From Streptomyces sp. ACA25 (lineage in GTDB: Bacteria > Actinomycetota > Actinomycetes > Streptomycetales > Streptomycetaceae): a stretch of DNA of 64,000 bases. Positions 49,947 through 59,245 of the stretch are shown piece by piece (positions within the stretch are counted from its first letter, which is position 1; the number at the start of each line of letters is the position of its first letter). Below the pieces are notes generated by a model. It saw nothing but the letters and a program-made list of their open reading frames with translations, was not told the DNA's origin and ran no database searches. Where the stretch lies: NCBI RefSeq assembly GCF_028200735.1, contig NZ_JAQKPV010000006.1, positions 186,001 to 250,000 on the forward strand, read 5' to 3'. The translations under genes were made by a program, and so were the position numbers.

Positions 49947-51353
49947 TTGCTCTTCCGCCTGATGCTCGGGCTAACCGACAGCGCGCTCATGGAGCTCAAG
50001 CGCACCAGGAGCCAGCTCTTGGACACGCTGAAGGCCAGAACGGCCGAGTACGACAACGTCAGTTCCTTCCTGGCGGCCTCCGATCCTCGCAGCGACGACG
50101 AACTGCGGGCCGAACTCCAGCAGCTGCGCGACACCCTGGAGCGGGCCGAGTCTGCCCTGGCCAGCCTCCGCACTGAACTTGAGGAACAGACCGCCGCTGA
50201 CACGGCGCTGCGAGACGAATTGCAGAACGCCATCCGCGCTGCCCGGCAGAGCGAACAAGAAGTGTCCGCGGCCGCCGACCTCGTGGAGGCGCGGCATGCC
50301 GTCGTCGCTCAGGTACCTCTCGACCTCTCCCGTCTCTCTCGGTCGGCCACCGCCATCGACCAGTTCTCTCCGTTCGAGTTCGTCGTTTGTCCGCGGTGCA
50401 TGCAGTCATTGGCGGCCCGGGCCGTCGAAGACGGCCACTGCCTCGTCTGTCTCCAACCCGACCCCGTCGAGGGCGACATCGACCCGGCTGCGATCGAGGA
50501 GACACGCACGGCCCTGCAGCAGCAGCTTGAGGACGCACAGCGCATCCAGCAGTCGGACGAGGCGCACTTGCAGACCGCCCAGGAGCGGTCGCAGCAATTC
50601 AGCTTCGTCGTAACCAGCCTGCGCCGGGAACTCGACGCCCAGACCCGTGATGCGGTCTCCCCGCGCTTTGATGCCATCGCTGAGGCCAGCTCCCGCGTCG
50701 CCGCGCTCAAGGCCAGCATTGATGCCATCACCCAACTGCGCGAACCCTGGGCGCGGGTGCGCATCATCGATGCGGACATCCGCTCACTCAAGGTCAATCG
50801 TCGGCAGATCAATAAGGACATCAAGGAGAAGTCCGAGCAGCTCAAGGCCAGCCAAACTCTGCTCGGCGACCTCAGCGCCGAGTTCAGCCGACTGCTCACC
50901 AGCTGGAACCTGCCCTGGGTTGACACTGCCGTCATCGACCGCGACTTCTACCTGCCGGTCGTCAACGGACGGCCCTTCGAGAGCCTGCAGGCCTCCGGCG
51001 GGGGCATCGCCACCTCCGTCAACCTCGCCTACAGTCTCACGCTCGTCGCCTTCGGACTCGACCACTCAGACGTCCTCGTCCCGTCGCTCCTCGTGATCGA
51101 TTCACCCCGCAAGGCCTTCGGCAACAACACTTCCGACCGGCAACGCGCAGCCGAGATCTACAGTCGCTTCAGTACCCTGGCTGACGCATACGGCGAACGC
51201 CTGCAACTGATCATCGCTGACAACGATCCCCCACCCATCACTAGCGACTCCTTCGGCAGGGTGGATTTCGACTACGAGAACCCCATGGTGCCCGGCGTGG
51301 ATCATCCCGGCCCTGATCAGGTCACCCGCATCGAAAGCCAATCGGAGAGCTAG
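49947..51353 (+). CDS. Zinc-hook coiled-coil ATPase (SMC/Rad50-like), lacking the N-terminal lobe
   Basis: This 468-residue frame starts at TTG with a stop just upstream; ATG 49962 is an alternative, and neither has a good ribosome site. Residues about 10-100 and 175-300 are coiled coil. Between them CPRCMQSLAARAVEDGHCLVC gives two C-x2-C pairs, as in a zinc hook. The C-terminal lobe has SLQASGGGIATSVNLAYSLT (signature-like) and VPSLLVIDSPRKAFG (Walker B with D-S-P). No Walker A is present, so the N-terminal ATPase lobe has been lost, probably through the adjacent transposon damage. Related proteins occur in defence loci. In this state it should not hydrolyse ATP unless another chain supplies the lobe. 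Confidence 0.6.
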   Translation: MLFRLMLGLTDSALMELKRTRSQLLDTLKARTAEYDNVSSFLAASDPRSDDELRAELQQLRDTLERAESALASLRTELEEQTAADTALRDELQNAIRAARQSEQEVSAAADLVEARHAVVAQVPLDLSRLSRSATAIDQFSPFEFVVCPRCMQSLAARAVEDGHCLVCLQPDPVEGDIDPAAIEETRTALQQQLEDAQRIQQSDEAHLQTAQERSQQFSFVVTSLRRELDAQTRDAVSPRFDAIAEASSRVAALKASIDAITQLREPWARVRIIDADIRSLKVNRRQINKDIKEKSEQLKASQTLLGDLSAEFSRLLTSWNLPWVDTAVIDRDFYLPVVNGRPFESLQASGGGIATSVNLAYSLTLVAFGLDHSDVLVPSLLVIDSPRKAFGNNTSDRQRAAEIYSRFSTLADAYGERLQLIIADNDPPPITSDSFGRVDFDYENPMVPGVDHPGPDQVTRIESQSES

Positions 51354-51372
51354 TACGCTGGCCGCTGGCGGG

Positions 51373-51477
51373 GCCACCCCTCTTCGGTGTCCGGTCCGGG
51401 AGCAACGGCTCAATCCGCGCCCACTGCGCATCAGTCAACGGCACAACCGGACAACGACCAACTGATCCAAACGAAAC
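51373..51477 (-). pseudogene. IS5-family transposase N-terminal scrap
   Basis: Only about 35 codons remain: VVPLTDAQWARIEPLLPDRT and PKRGG, the very conserved start of many Streptomyces IS5-family transposases. After this the frame runs into unrelated residues. It lies between the ATPase remnant and the PIN gene and is a relic of a further insertion. Confidence 0.7.
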
Positions 51478-51524
51478 TGCCAAGGTGGCGTGCAGTGCGG
51501 TGTTACTGTCATGGTCCTCGTTTT

Positions 51525-52475
51525 TCAATTGGCCGTCGAAGCCTCGGCTTCAGCCTGTCGGGCGCGCCGCTGTGCGCGTACGCCAGTGCCAGACCCGTCC
51601 GCGGCAGACCAGTCCGGCTCATCCCCGGGGTCCTTCGTCGCCACCTTGGTCACGTGTAGCCCGGCGGCCCTGCCGCGGGTGTGCTGACTGGTATCGCACG
51701 TCAGCAACCGAACGTCGCGGCCTGCCAGGCCCTGGATGGCCACCGCTCGGTCGATGATCTCTACGTCGGGGCGGTCCAGGCGCACATGGCCGGGAGGATC
51801 GAGAACGATCTCCACGGTTACCCTGCCCCAGGTCTCGCCGTCTTGGGCAGTGTGCTCACCCTCATGCAGCATCCCGTGCGTGCCGCCGTCAAGAACTCCG
51901 TCGAGGAGACCGAGCGTGTGAGCGGCACGCCAGCGGGCCCGCTGCTTACTGGCGTCCTTGAGGTCGTCCAATTCGTCGACCACCACGATGGGGAACAGCA
52001 GGCGTACGAACTGCCAACGCGGGACGTCGAGAATCTCGTGCAGGTCGACATCGGCCAGTTTCACGGCATTTTGGATGTAGAAGCTGGAGTCGGCGACGAC
52101 GAAAACCTCCCGCTGGCTCCACCGGCCGATCTGCGTGTCCAGCGCAGCCACAGCCGCCTCGAAGGCCTCGACGCGTTCGGCCACCTCTAGTTGCACCAGA
52201 CCATTCACGAGGCGCTGCTGGGCGGTGCCGGCGAGTGTGCCGCAGCTGCCCAGCAGGGCACGGTAGCGGTCGGTGAAAACGAGCTGGGCGAGGTCCGGGT
52301 CGCTGACCTGGGAGCGCAGCATTCGCGCGGACTCCGTGGCCCATTCCAGATACGTCAGCAGCCCCTCGAAGGCGCTGCCGTACGGCCGTTGCAGGTTCTT
52401 AGCTGTGGTGTGGACGCCGCTGAGGACCCGGCGAATGTTCTTCCGGTCGGCGCCCCGACGGGGTGTGATGAGCAT
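51525..52475 (-). CDS. PIN-domain protein, probable ribonuclease
   Basis: The 316-residue protein has a helical N-terminal half (about 1-120) and then a PIN domain. The visible acidic residues are the Asp in VFVVADSSFYI, the Glu and Asp pair in VVVDELDDLKD, the Asp in DVEIIDRAVAI and the Asp in VRLLTCDTSQHTRGRAAGL. This is the PIN_4-like arrangement found in metal-dependent RNases. It is much longer than a VapC toxin, and no antitoxin gene is adjacent. It lies at the right end of the island, convergent with the coiled-coil ATPase remnant, and may be a defence effector. The substrate is unknown; the last 25 residues are charged and disordered. Confidence 0.8.
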   Translation of the reverse strand: MLITPRRGADRKNIRRVLSGVHTTAKNLQRPYGSAFEGLLTYLEWATESARMLRSQVSDPDLAQLVFTDRYRALLGSCGTLAGTAQQRLVNGLVQLEVAERVEAFEAAVAALDTQIGRWSQREVFVVADSSFYIQNAVKLADVDLHEILDVPRWQFVRLLFPIVVVDELDDLKDASKQRARWRAAHTLGLLDGVLDGGTHGMLHEGEHTAQDGETWGRVTVEIVLDPPGHVRLDRPDVEIIDRAVAIQGLAGRDVRLLTCDTSQHTRGRAAGLHVTKVATKDPGDEPDWSAADGSGTGVRAQRRARQAEAEASTAN

Positions 52476-52811
52476 GCGCCGATCATGTCAGTGCTGACCG
52501 CAGGTGCGCCTGGAGGTTTCCGGACGCCGAACTGCCGCGCTCGACGACAGCGCCATCCGGACACCTCGTGGCTGGACCCGGTGGCCGGCCGTTACGCTGC
52601 CGGTCATGATTGCCCCGACATGACCCCGCCCGCATGGCCGCGGCCGGTCGGTTCGGAGAAGTGTGTGGGAGTAGACGGCTGGCCCGGGCCCTCATCAGCA
52701 TTGAGAAGAGCCCGATCCAGTCACCGACACCGGGGATTTCCTGGGGACTTTGCGGCGCCTTTCACGGCCGTCCGAGGGACTGCCCGGGGACTTTGCGCGG
52801 TACAAGGACGG

Positions 52812-52858
52812 AAGGCCCCGACTGCGGTGAAAGACAGAAAACGGCAGGTCGGGGCCTT
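52812..52858 (-). terminator. Terminator of the gcv-sdaA operon (inside the island end)
   Basis: Perfect 11-bp stem (AAGGCCCCGAC and GTCGGGGCCTT) with a 25-nt loop, 5 nt after the sdaA stop. Because it lies beyond the attachment repeat it was brought in by the element and replaces the native terminator now at 42617-42656. Confidence 0.7.
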
Positions 52859-52863
52859 GCCGG

Positions 52864-54246
52864 TCAGCACTCGATGACGTTGACGGCGAGGCCGCCGCGG
52901 GAGGTCTCCTTGTACTTGACCTTCATGTCGGCGCCGGTCTCCTTCATGGTCTTGATGGCCTTGTCGAGGGAGACGTGGTGGCGGCCGTCGCCGCGCAGCG
53001 ACATCCGGGCGGCGGTGATGGCCTTGACCGCGGCCATGCCGTTGCGTTCGATGCAGGGAATCTGCACCAGGCCGCCCACCGGGTCGCAGGTCAGGCCCAG
53101 GTTGTGCTCGATGCCGATCTCGGCGGCGTTCTCCACCTGCTCGGGGGAGCCGCCGAGTACCTCGGCCAGTCCGCCGGCCGCCATCGAGCAGGCCGAGCCG
53201 ACCTCGCCCTGGCAGCCGACCTCGGCACCGGAGAGGGAGGCGTTCTCCTTGAAGAGCATGCCGATGGCGCTCGCGGCGAGGAGGAAGCGGACGACGCCGT
53301 CCTCGTCCGCGCCGGGGACGAACTCCAGGTAGTACCGGAGCACCGCGGGGATGATGCCGGCCGCGCCGTTGGTGGGGGCGGTGACGACCCGCCCGCCCGC
53401 GGCGTTCTCCTCGTTGACCGCCATGGCGTAGAGGGTGACCCACTCCATGGCGTGCTCCGCGCGGGCGCCCTCACTGCGCAGCTGGCGGGCCGACTGGGCG
53501 GCGCGGCGCCGGACCTTCAGGCCGCCGGGCAGGATGCCCTCCTGCGCCATACCGCGGTCGACACAGGTCCGCATCGCGGCCCAGATGTCCAGCAGCCCGG
53601 CGCGGATCTCGGCCTCGGTGCGCCAGGCCCGCTCGTTCTCCAGCATCAGCGCCGACACCGACAGGCCGGTCTCCCGGGTGCGGAGCAGCAGCTCGTCGCC
53701 GGTGCGGAAGGGGTGGCGCAGGGCGGTGTCGTCGAGCTTGATGCGGTCCGTGCCGAGGGCGTCCCCGTCGACGACGAAGCCGCCGCCGACGGAGTAGTAG
53801 GTCTTCTCGAGGAGCGGACGGCGGTCGGCGTCGTAGGCGCACAGGGTCATGCCGTTGGCGTGGTGGGGCAGCGAGCGCCGGCGGTGCAGGACCAGGTCCC
53901 GGTCCGGGTCGAAGGCGACCGGGTGGGAGCTGCCGGTCTCGGTGGCCAGCAGATGCAGCTGTTTCGTCGAGCGGATGTGCTCGGCCTCGGCGTCGGCCGT
54001 GCTGACGTCGACGGTGTCGGGTGCGTGTCCCTGGAGCCCCAGCAGGACGGCTTTGGGTGTGCCGTGTCCGTGGCCGGTGGCGCCCAGCGAGCCGAACAGC
54101 TCGGCGCGGAGCGAGGCGGTGCCGGCCAGGGCGCCCTCGCTCTTGAGGCGGTGGGCGAACATCCGGGCCGCCCGCATCGGGCCGACGGTGTGCGAGCTGG
54201 ACGGGCCGATGCCGATGGAGAAGAGGTCGAACGCGGAGAGAGCCAC
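52864..54246 (-). CDS. sdaA: L-serine ammonia-lyase (L-serine dehydratase)
   Basis: The 460-residue single-chain enzyme starts with [20 protein letters not shown] (the beta-domain serine-binding SSSHT) and contains [16 protein letters not shown] and [17 protein letters not shown], whose Cys residues hold the [4Fe-4S] cluster. It converts L-serine to pyruvate and ammonia. The start is GTG with AAAGGAG upstream. It is the last gene of gcvT-gcvH-glyA-sdaA, so serine made from glycine can be drained to pyruvate. Its 3' end is the attachment site of the neighbouring island, and the present last residues (LAVNVIEC) come from the element side. Confidence 0.96.
   Translation of the reverse strand: MALSAFDLFSIGIGPSSSHTVGPMRAARMFAHRLKSEGALAGTASLRAELFGSLGATGHGHGTPKAVLLGLQGHAPDTVDVSTADAEAEHIRSTKQLHLLATETGSSHPVAFDPDRDLVLHRRRSLPHHANGMTLCAYDADRRPLLEKTYYSVGGGFVVDGDALGTDRIKLDDTALRHPFRTGDELLLRTRETGLSVSALMLENERAWRTEAEIRAGLLDIWAAMRTCVDRGMAQEGILPGGLKVRRRAAQSARQLRSEGARAEHAMEWVTLYAMAVNEENAAGGRVVTAPTNGAAGIIPAVLRYYLEFVPGADEDGVVRFLLAASAIGMLFKENASLSGAEVGCQGEVGSACSMAAGGLAEVLGGSPEQVENAAEIGIEHNLGLTCDPVGGLVQIPCIERNGMAAVKAITAARMSLRGDGRHHVSLDKAIKTMKETGADMKVKYKETSRGGLAVNVIEC
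52888..52929. repeat. Right attachment repeat (attR) inside sdaA
   Basis: Identical over 42 bp to 42716-42757. It lies in the intact sdaA gene about 20 codons from its end. Sequence to the right is host sdaA; sequence to the left belongs to the element, including the last codons and the terminator. Confidence 0.8.
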
Positions 54247-54335
54247 GTCGCGGACTCCTTTGTCTGCTCGTGGGCGGTGCGCGGGTGCCCCGGGATCGCC
54301 GGTGCACCCGCGCGTGCTGCTGCGGGCGGTGCGGA

Positions 54336-55607
54336 TTACTGCTTCCGGCCGAGCCCCGGGTAGAGCGGGTGCTTGTCGGCCAGGGCGGTGACCCGGGTCT
54401 TGAGCTTGTCCGCGTCGTACGCCGGCTGCAGGGCCTCGGCGATGATGTCGGCGACCTCGTGGAAGTCGTCGGTGGTGAAGCCCCGGGTGGCGAGGGCCGG
54501 AGTACCGATCCGCAGGCCCGAGGTGACCATCGGGGGGCGGGGGTCGTTGGGTACGGCGTTCCGGTTGACGGTGATGCCGACCTCGTCCAGCCGGTCCTCG
54601 GCCTGCTGCCCGTCCAGCTCGGACGTGCGCAGGTCGACGAGGACGAGGTGCACGTCCGTGCCGCCGGACAGCACGGAGACACCCGCGTCCACGGCGTCCT
54701 GCCGGGTGAGCCGCTCGGCGAGGATCCGGGCGCCCTCCAGGGTGCGCTCCTGCCGCTCCTTGAACTCGGGGGACGCGGCGATCTTGAAGGACACCGCCTT
54801 CGCGGCGATCACGTGTTCCAGCGGGCCGCCCTGCTGACCGGGGAAGACCGCGGAGTTGATCTTCTTGGCGTGCTCCTGACGGGAGAGGATGGCGCCACCG
54901 CGCGGGCCGCCGAGCGTCTTGTGCGTGGTGGTGGTGACCACGTCGGCGTACGGCACCGGGTTCGGGTGCAGCCCCGCCGCCACCAGGCCGGCGAAGTGCG
55001 CCATGTCCACCATCAGCAGCGCGCCGACCTGGTCGGCGATGCGGCGGAAGGCGGCGAAGTCCAGCTGCCGGGGGTAGGCGGACCAGCCGGCGATGATCAG
55101 CTGCGGCCGGTGCTCCACGGCGAGGCGCTCGACCTCGGCCATGTCCACCCGGCTGCTCTCGTCGTCGACGTGGTAGGCGACCACCTGGTAGAGCTTGCCG
55201 GAGAAGTTGAGCTTCATGCCGTGGGTCAGGTGCCCGCCGTGGGCGAGGTCCAGACCCAGGATGGTGTCGCCGGGCTTGATCAGGGCGGCCATCGCCGCCG
55301 CGTTGGCGGAGGCACCGGAGTGCGGCTGCACATTGGCCGCCTCGGCGCCGAACAGCGCCTTGATCCGGTCCCGGGCGATGTTCTCGATGACGTCGACGTG
55401 CTCGCAGCCGCCGTAGTAGCGGCGGCCCGGGTAGCCCTCCGCGTACTTGTTGGTCAGCACCGAGCCCTGCGCCTCCAGCGCCGCCACCGGCGCGAAGTTC
55501 TCCGAGGCGATCATCTCGAGGGTGGACTGCTGGCGGTGGAGCTCGGCGTCGACGGCGGCGGCGACGTCGGGGTCCACCTCGTGGAGGGAACTGTTCAGAA
55601 GAGACAT
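54336..55607 (-). CDS. glyA: Serine hydroxymethyltransferase
   Basis: The 423-residue PLP enzyme shows [13 protein letters not shown] near residue 27, [15 protein letters not shown] near 55 and the PLP-lysine motif [14 protein letters not shown] near 230. It interconverts serine plus tetrahydrofolate and glycine plus methylene-tetrahydrofolate. ATG 55607 has GGAAG upstream. It lies 44 nt after gcvH and 89 nt before sdaA, in line with the glycine-cleavage operon behind the glycine riboswitch, so it probably uses the methylene-folate made by glycine cleavage. Actinomycetes often have a second glyA elsewhere. Confidence 0.97.
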   Translation of the reverse strand: MSLLNSSLHEVDPDVAAAVDAELHRQQSTLEMIASENFAPVAALEAQGSVLTNKYAEGYPGRRYYGGCEHVDVIENIARDRIKALFGAEAANVQPHSGASANAAAMAALIKPGDTILGLDLAHGGHLTHGMKLNFSGKLYQVVAYHVDDESSRVDMAEVERLAVEHRPQLIIAGWSAYPRQLDFAAFRRIADQVGALLMVDMAHFAGLVAAGLHPNPVPYADVVTTTTHKTLGGPRGGAILSRQEHAKKINSAVFPGQQGGPLEHVIAAKAVSFKIAASPEFKERQERTLEGARILAERLTRQDAVDAGVSVLSGGTDVHLVLVDLRTSELDGQQAEDRLDEVGITVNRNAVPNDPRPPMVTSGLRIGTPALATRGFTTDDFHEVADIIAEALQPAYDADKLKTRVTALADKHPLYPGLGRKQ

Positions 55608-55651
55608 GCGGTCTTCCTGTGGGTGAGAGGAGCCGGCGGCCGGGGCGGGCG

Positions 55652-56029
55652 TCACTCGTTGGTGAACGCGGTGTACTCGTCAGCGGTGAGCAGGTCGTCC
55701 GGCTCCTCGCTGATCTTGACCTTGAACAGCCAGCCGCCCTCGAAGGGGGCGGAGTTCACCAGCGCCGGGTCGTTCACCACGTCCTGGTTGACCTCGGTGA
55801 TCTCTCCGGAGACCGGCGCGTACAGCTCACTGACCGACTTCGTCGACTCCAGCTCGCCGCAGGGTTCGCCCGCGGTGACCGGGTCGCCGACGTCGGGAAG
55901 CTGCACGAAGACGACATCGCCGAGCGCGGTGGCCGCGTGCCCGGTGATGCCGACCGTCGAGACGCCGTTCTCGGCGTCCGACAGCCACTCGTGCTCCTTG
56001 CTGTAGCGCAGCTGCTGGGGGTTGCTCAT
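55652..56029 (-). CDS. gcvH: Glycine cleavage system H protein
   Basis: The 125-residue lipoyl carrier starts [20 protein letters not shown]. The lipoylation site is the Lys in [20 protein letters not shown] near residue 66. It shuttles the aminomethyl group between the P, T and L proteins. It lies 62 nt after gcvT. The P protein gene is not in the window, as is usual in Streptomyces, where gcvP sits elsewhere. Confidence 0.97.
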   Translation of the reverse strand: MSNPQQLRYSKEHEWLSDAENGVSTVGITGHAATALGDVVFVQLPDVGDPVTAGEPCGELESTKSVSELYAPVSGEITEVNQDVVNDPALVNSAPFEGGWLFKVKISEEPDDLLTADEYTAFTNE

Positions 56030-56091
56030 GAGGTGATTCTCCCGGATCGAGACGGTGCGGCGGTGAGGTGTGTCAGCGAGTGGACGCGAGG

Positions 56092-57219
56092 TCAGCGCGC
56101 GCGCTGGTAGAACGGCAGCGGCACGACCGCGTAGGGCTCCTTGGTGCCGCGGATGTCCACGCCGACGCCGGTGTCGGCGGCCGGGCCGGGCGTGGCGTGC
56201 TCCGCGTCCAGGTAGGCCATGGCGATCGGCCGGCCCAGCGTCGGGGACGGCGCCCCCGAGGTGACCTCGCCGATGACGCCGCCCTCGGCGTCCAGTACGG
56301 CGTAACCCGCCCGCGGCACGCGGCGGCCCTCGGCGACCAGCCCGACCAGCTTGCGCGGCGGGTTGCTGCGGGCGCGCTCGGCGGCGGCCTCCAGGGCCGC
56401 CCGGCCGACGAAGTCCCCGGGCTTGTCGAACTTCACGACCCGGCCGAGCCCGGCGTCGAACGGGGTGGTGGCGCGGGTCAGCTCGTGCCCGTACAGCGGC
56501 ATGCCGGCCTCCAGCCGGAGGGTGTCCCGGCAGGACAGCCCGCACGGCAGCAGGCCGACGGGGCGGCCGGCGTCGGTCAGCGCCTGCCACAGCCGCTCGG
56601 CGTCGCCGGGGGACACGAAGAGCTCGAAGCCGTCCTCGCCGGTGTAACCGGTGCGGGCGATCAGGGCGGGAACCCCGGCGACCGTGCCCGGCAGGCCGGC
56701 GTAGTACTTCAGCCCGTCGAGATCGGCGTCGGTGAGGCCCTTCAGGATGCCTGCGGCCTCCGGGCCCTGGACGGCGAGCAGGGCGTACTCCGCCCCGTCG
56801 TCGCGCACGAGGGCGTCGAAGCCCGGCTGCCGCTCGGTCAGCGCGTCGAGCACCGTCCCGGCGTTGGCGGCGTTGGCGACCACCAGGTAGTCCTGCTCGG
56901 TCAGCCGGTAGACGATGAGGTCGTCGAGGATCCCGCCCTCGGCGTCGCAGATCATGGTGTAGCGGGCCCGGCCCGGCGCGACGGCGGACAGCCGGCCGAC
57001 CAGGGCGTGGTCCAGCAGCTGGGCGGCCTCGGGCCCGGTGACCGTGATCTCGCCCATGTGCGAGAGGTCGAAGAGCCCGGCGGCGGTGCGCACGGCCTGG
57101 TGCTCCTCGCGCTCGCTGCCGTAGCGCAGCGGCATGTCCCAGCCGGCGAAGTCGGTCATGGTGGCGCCGAGGGCCCGGTGCACGGCGTCGAGCGCGGTGG
57201 TGCGGGGGGTGTCGGTCAT
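56092..57219 (-). CDS. gcvT: Glycine cleavage system T protein (aminomethyltransferase)
   Basis: The 375-residue protein begins [23 protein letters not shown] and has [15 protein letters not shown] near 55, [14 protein letters not shown] near 190 and a C-terminal [20 protein letters not shown]. These are the folate- and lipoyl-interacting regions of GcvT. It releases ammonia and transfers the methylene group to tetrahydrofolate. It is first in the operon and lies directly downstream of a tandem glycine riboswitch, so it should be induced by glycine. Confidence 0.97.
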   Translation of the reverse strand: MTDTPRTTALDAVHRALGATMTDFAGWDMPLRYGSEREEHQAVRTAAGLFDLSHMGEITVTGPEAAQLLDHALVGRLSAVAPGRARYTMICDAEGGILDDLIVYRLTEQDYLVVANAANAGTVLDALTERQPGFDALVRDDGAEYALLAVQGPEAAGILKGLTDADLDGLKYYAGLPGTVAGVPALIARTGYTGEDGFELFVSPGDAERLWQALTDAGRPVGLLPCGLSCRDTLRLEAGMPLYGHELTRATTPFDAGLGRVVKFDKPGDFVGRAALEAAAERARSNPPRKLVGLVAEGRRVPRAGYAVLDAEGGVIGEVTSGAPSPTLGRPIAMAYLDAEHATPGPAADTGVGVDIRGTKEPYAVVPLPFYQRAR

Positions 57220-57278
57220 GTACTGGCTCCCAGGGGTACGGGCGGCGAACGGTGCGCGGGCGCACCGGTGCTGTGCTC

Positions 57279-57470
57279 CTCCCCCTCTGTCATCGGAAAC
57301 CTGAGAGGTTCGCCGCAGCCCGGTCCGGGCGCGGCTTGCACCGTGGGTGGGGCGGCCCGGGGTGGGCGGCCCGCTTTTCAGATCTGCCTCCCGTGCGCGG
57401 TATAGGGGCCTGAGAGATTCAAGGGAGGACTTGCTCCTTCGGCGCCCCGGTGAACCCGGGGACTCTCCCG
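57279..57470 (-). promoter_or_regulatory. Tandem glycine riboswitch
   Basis: On the minus strand the first aptamer runs from CGGGAGAGTCCCCGGG through GCGCCGAAGGAGCAAGTCC to AATCTCTCAGGCCCC (57404-57470). After a short linker the second runs from CGGGAGGCAGATCTG to GAACCTCTCAGGTTTCCGAT and GACAGAGGGGGAG (57279-57395). The GGAGAG, CCGAAGGAGCAA and CTCTCAGG elements are diagnostic of glycine aptamers. The second aptamer ends about 60 nt before the gcvT start. Two copies in a row usually bind glycine and raise expression of the cleavage system. The central part of aptamer 2 is longer than usual. Confidence 0.93.
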
Positions 57471-57712
57471 CGCGCGGTCGAACGGCCGTTATGCAGTTGG
57501 TCCGCTCATCATCGCACGGTCCCGGGGACGAGGGCCGTCGGGCGGGCCGCGGTCCGGAACGGGACGCCCGGCCGGTCCCGGTCCGGGCGTCCGCAGCCCG
57601 GCGGACCGGGGTGGCGCAGCCATTAGGGTGCGGGGGAGACGGGGAGCGGGCGGTCCCTTCCTGAGGAAACCTGACGGCGCCGGGCGCGCCGTTCGACACG
57701 CAGTGGGGCGAC

Positions 57713-58483
57713 ATGAGTATTCCGGGGCAGCGCGCGGGGGCAGCGGGGACGGGCTGGCCCGCCAACGAGCTGGAAGAGGCCCTGGCGGCCTCCGTCGGAG
57801 TGCCCGACGCGGGGCTGCGGCTGCTGCAGGTGCTGGGCCGCAGCAGGCTGTGGGTGCCACTGCCGGAGGGCGGCGGCCCGGACAGCAGCGACCTGAGCCT
57901 TCCGACCCTGGAGATCAACGGCGGCGCCTATGTGCCGGTGTTCAGCTCGGCCGAGCAGTTCCAGCTGGGCGCCGGGGCACACCTGTCCTTCGCTGTCGCG
58001 CCGGCCTGGGAGTTCGCCCGCGGGCTGCCGCCGCAGGCCGGGATCGTGGTGAACCCGGGAGGCACGGTCGGGGCCCCCCTGCCGCCGGCCGCGGTCGCGG
58101 AACTGTGCCGTGCGACCCCGGGGGAGCGGGTGCCGGGGCAGCCCACCGGTGCCCGGATGCGGCTCTTCGAGCCGGACTGGCAGGAGGAGCCGGTGGACTT
58201 CCTCGCCGCGGCGGCCGGTGAGCTGTCCGGGGTCCGCAACGTCCGGGCGGCCCGGCGCGGCCTGGCCAGCGCCGAGGGCGCACCTCCCGCGCTGTTCATA
58301 GGAGTGGAGACCGACCTGCTGGAGGCGGAGACCAGCGGCGCCGTGCAGGAGGCGCTGGGCCGGGCGCTGGCCCGGCAGCCGGTCGGCTGGCCGGTGCAGC
58401 TGGTGCTCATGGACGCCGCCGAGGACCCGGTCGTGGACTGGCTGCGCAGCTGCGTGTCCCCGTTCTACACCCGCGAGACCTGA
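57713..58483 (+). CDS. sseB: Enhanced serine sensitivity protein SseB family
   Basis: The 256-residue protein has an SseB N-terminal domain (LEEALAASVGVPDAGLRLLQ, then SRLWVPLP and ALEINGGAYVPVFSSAEQF-type segment) and an SseB C-terminal domain after about residue 140 (VRAARRGLASAEGAPPALFI). SseB was named for altered serine sensitivity in E. coli; its molecular role is unknown. It is divergent from the glycine/serine operon, which fits a link to serine metabolism. No membrane or signal segments are seen. Confidence 0.85.
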   Translation: MSIPGQRAGAAGTGWPANELEEALAASVGVPDAGLRLLQVLGRSRLWVPLPEGGGPDSSDLSLPTLEINGGAYVPVFSSAEQFQLGAGAHLSFAVAPAWEFARGLPPQAGIVVNPGGTVGAPLPPAAVAELCRATPGERVPGQPTGARMRLFEPDWQEEPVDFLAAAAGELSGVRNVRAARRGLASAEGAPPALFIGVETDLLEAETSGAVQEALGRALARQPVGWPVQLVLMDAAEDPVVDWLRSCVSPFYTRET

Positions 58484-58553
58484 GCCGCCCGGCCGGGGCG
58501 CGGCCCGGCGGGGCCCCGAGAGGTCCCGCCGCATCAGCCGGTACAAATGCCGG

Positions 58554-59207
58554 GTGACCGTACTGACGCCCTCGCTCCAGCACTGGCTCGACCTGGCCGG
58601 GATCTTCGTCTTCGCCATCTCGGGAGCGCTGCTGGCCGTCCGCAAGAACTTCGACGTGTTCGGCATGGCGGTGCTGGCGTTCGCGACGGGCCTCGGCGGC
58701 GGGCTGTTCCGGGATCTGGTGATCGGGGACGTGCCCCCGGCCGCCTTCACCGACCTGGGCTACTTCGTGACGCCGCTGGTCGTCACCGTACTGGTGGTCT
58801 TCCTGCACCCGCAGGTCACCCGGATCAACCGCGCGGTGCAGGTGTTCGACGCGGCCGGCCTCGGCTTCTTCTGCGTGGTGGGCACCCTCAAGGCCCACGA
58901 GTACGGCCTCGGCACGCTCTCCGCGGCGGCGCTGGGGCTGGCCACCGCGGCGGGCGGCGGAGTGGCACGCGACATGCTGGCCAATGAGGTGCCCTCGCTG
59001 CTGCGCCGGGACCAGGAGATCTACGCCCTGCCGGCCATCGCCGGGGCGTCCTCCGTCGCCCTCCTGCTGCGCTACGACGCGCTGAACGACCTGACGATGG
59101 CGCTCTCGGCGCTGGGCGCCTTCGCGCTGCGACTGCTCGCCCTGCGCTTCGGCTGGCGGGCTCCCGGGGCATGGCACCGCAGGAGCAGCGCTCCGGACGA
59201 GAGCTGA
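58554..59207 (+). CDS. TRIC-type cation channel family membrane protein (UPF0126)
   Basis: The 217-residue protein has seven membrane segments in two repeated halves, each with a Gly-rich motif: ATGLGGGLFRDLVIGD near residue 44 and ATAAGGGVARDMLANEVP near 127. These are the KEV/GGG motifs of bacterial TRIC channels, formerly YicG/UPF0126. Bacterial members form trimeric cation channels. The GTG start has no Shine-Dalgarno site but TACAAA lies 8-13 nt upstream, so the message may be leaderless. It sits between sseB and a thioesterase with no clear functional link. Confidence 0.9.
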   Translation: MTVLTPSLQHWLDLAGIFVFAISGALLAVRKNFDVFGMAVLAFATGLGGGLFRDLVIGDVPPAAFTDLGYFVTPLVVTVLVVFLHPQVTRINRAVQVFDAAGLGFFCVVGTLKAHEYGLGTLSAAALGLATAAGGGVARDMLANEVPSLLRRDQEIYALPAIAGASSVALLLRYDALNDLTMALSALGAFALRLLALRFGWRAPGAWHRRSSAPDES

Positions 59208-59245
59208 GCTACCGCTTAGTAGGTGCTCGGGGTAGGCTGCGGGTC

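Larger units (their letters stand above)
42716..52929. mobile_element. Decayed integrative element inserted in the 3' end of sdaA
   Basis: About 10.2 kb bounded by 42-bp identical direct repeats, both of which encode the last residues of L-serine dehydratase. A tyrosine integrase and an excisionase lie just inside the left end, reading toward it, as is usual for elements that use the 3' end of a gene as attachment site. The right end restores an intact sdaA; the left end keeps the displaced original tail. No replication (RepSA/prim-pol) or FtsK-like transfer gene remains. The cargo is insertion-sequence fragments and three defence-like genes. The broken integrase and transposases suggest an old, immobile island. 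Confidence 0.8.

Noticed and set aside
42716..52929. An actinomycete integrative conjugative element of the pSAM2 type
   Set aside because: Integrase and excisionase fit, but no RepSA, prim-pol or FtsK-like transfer gene can be found; at most it is a remnant.
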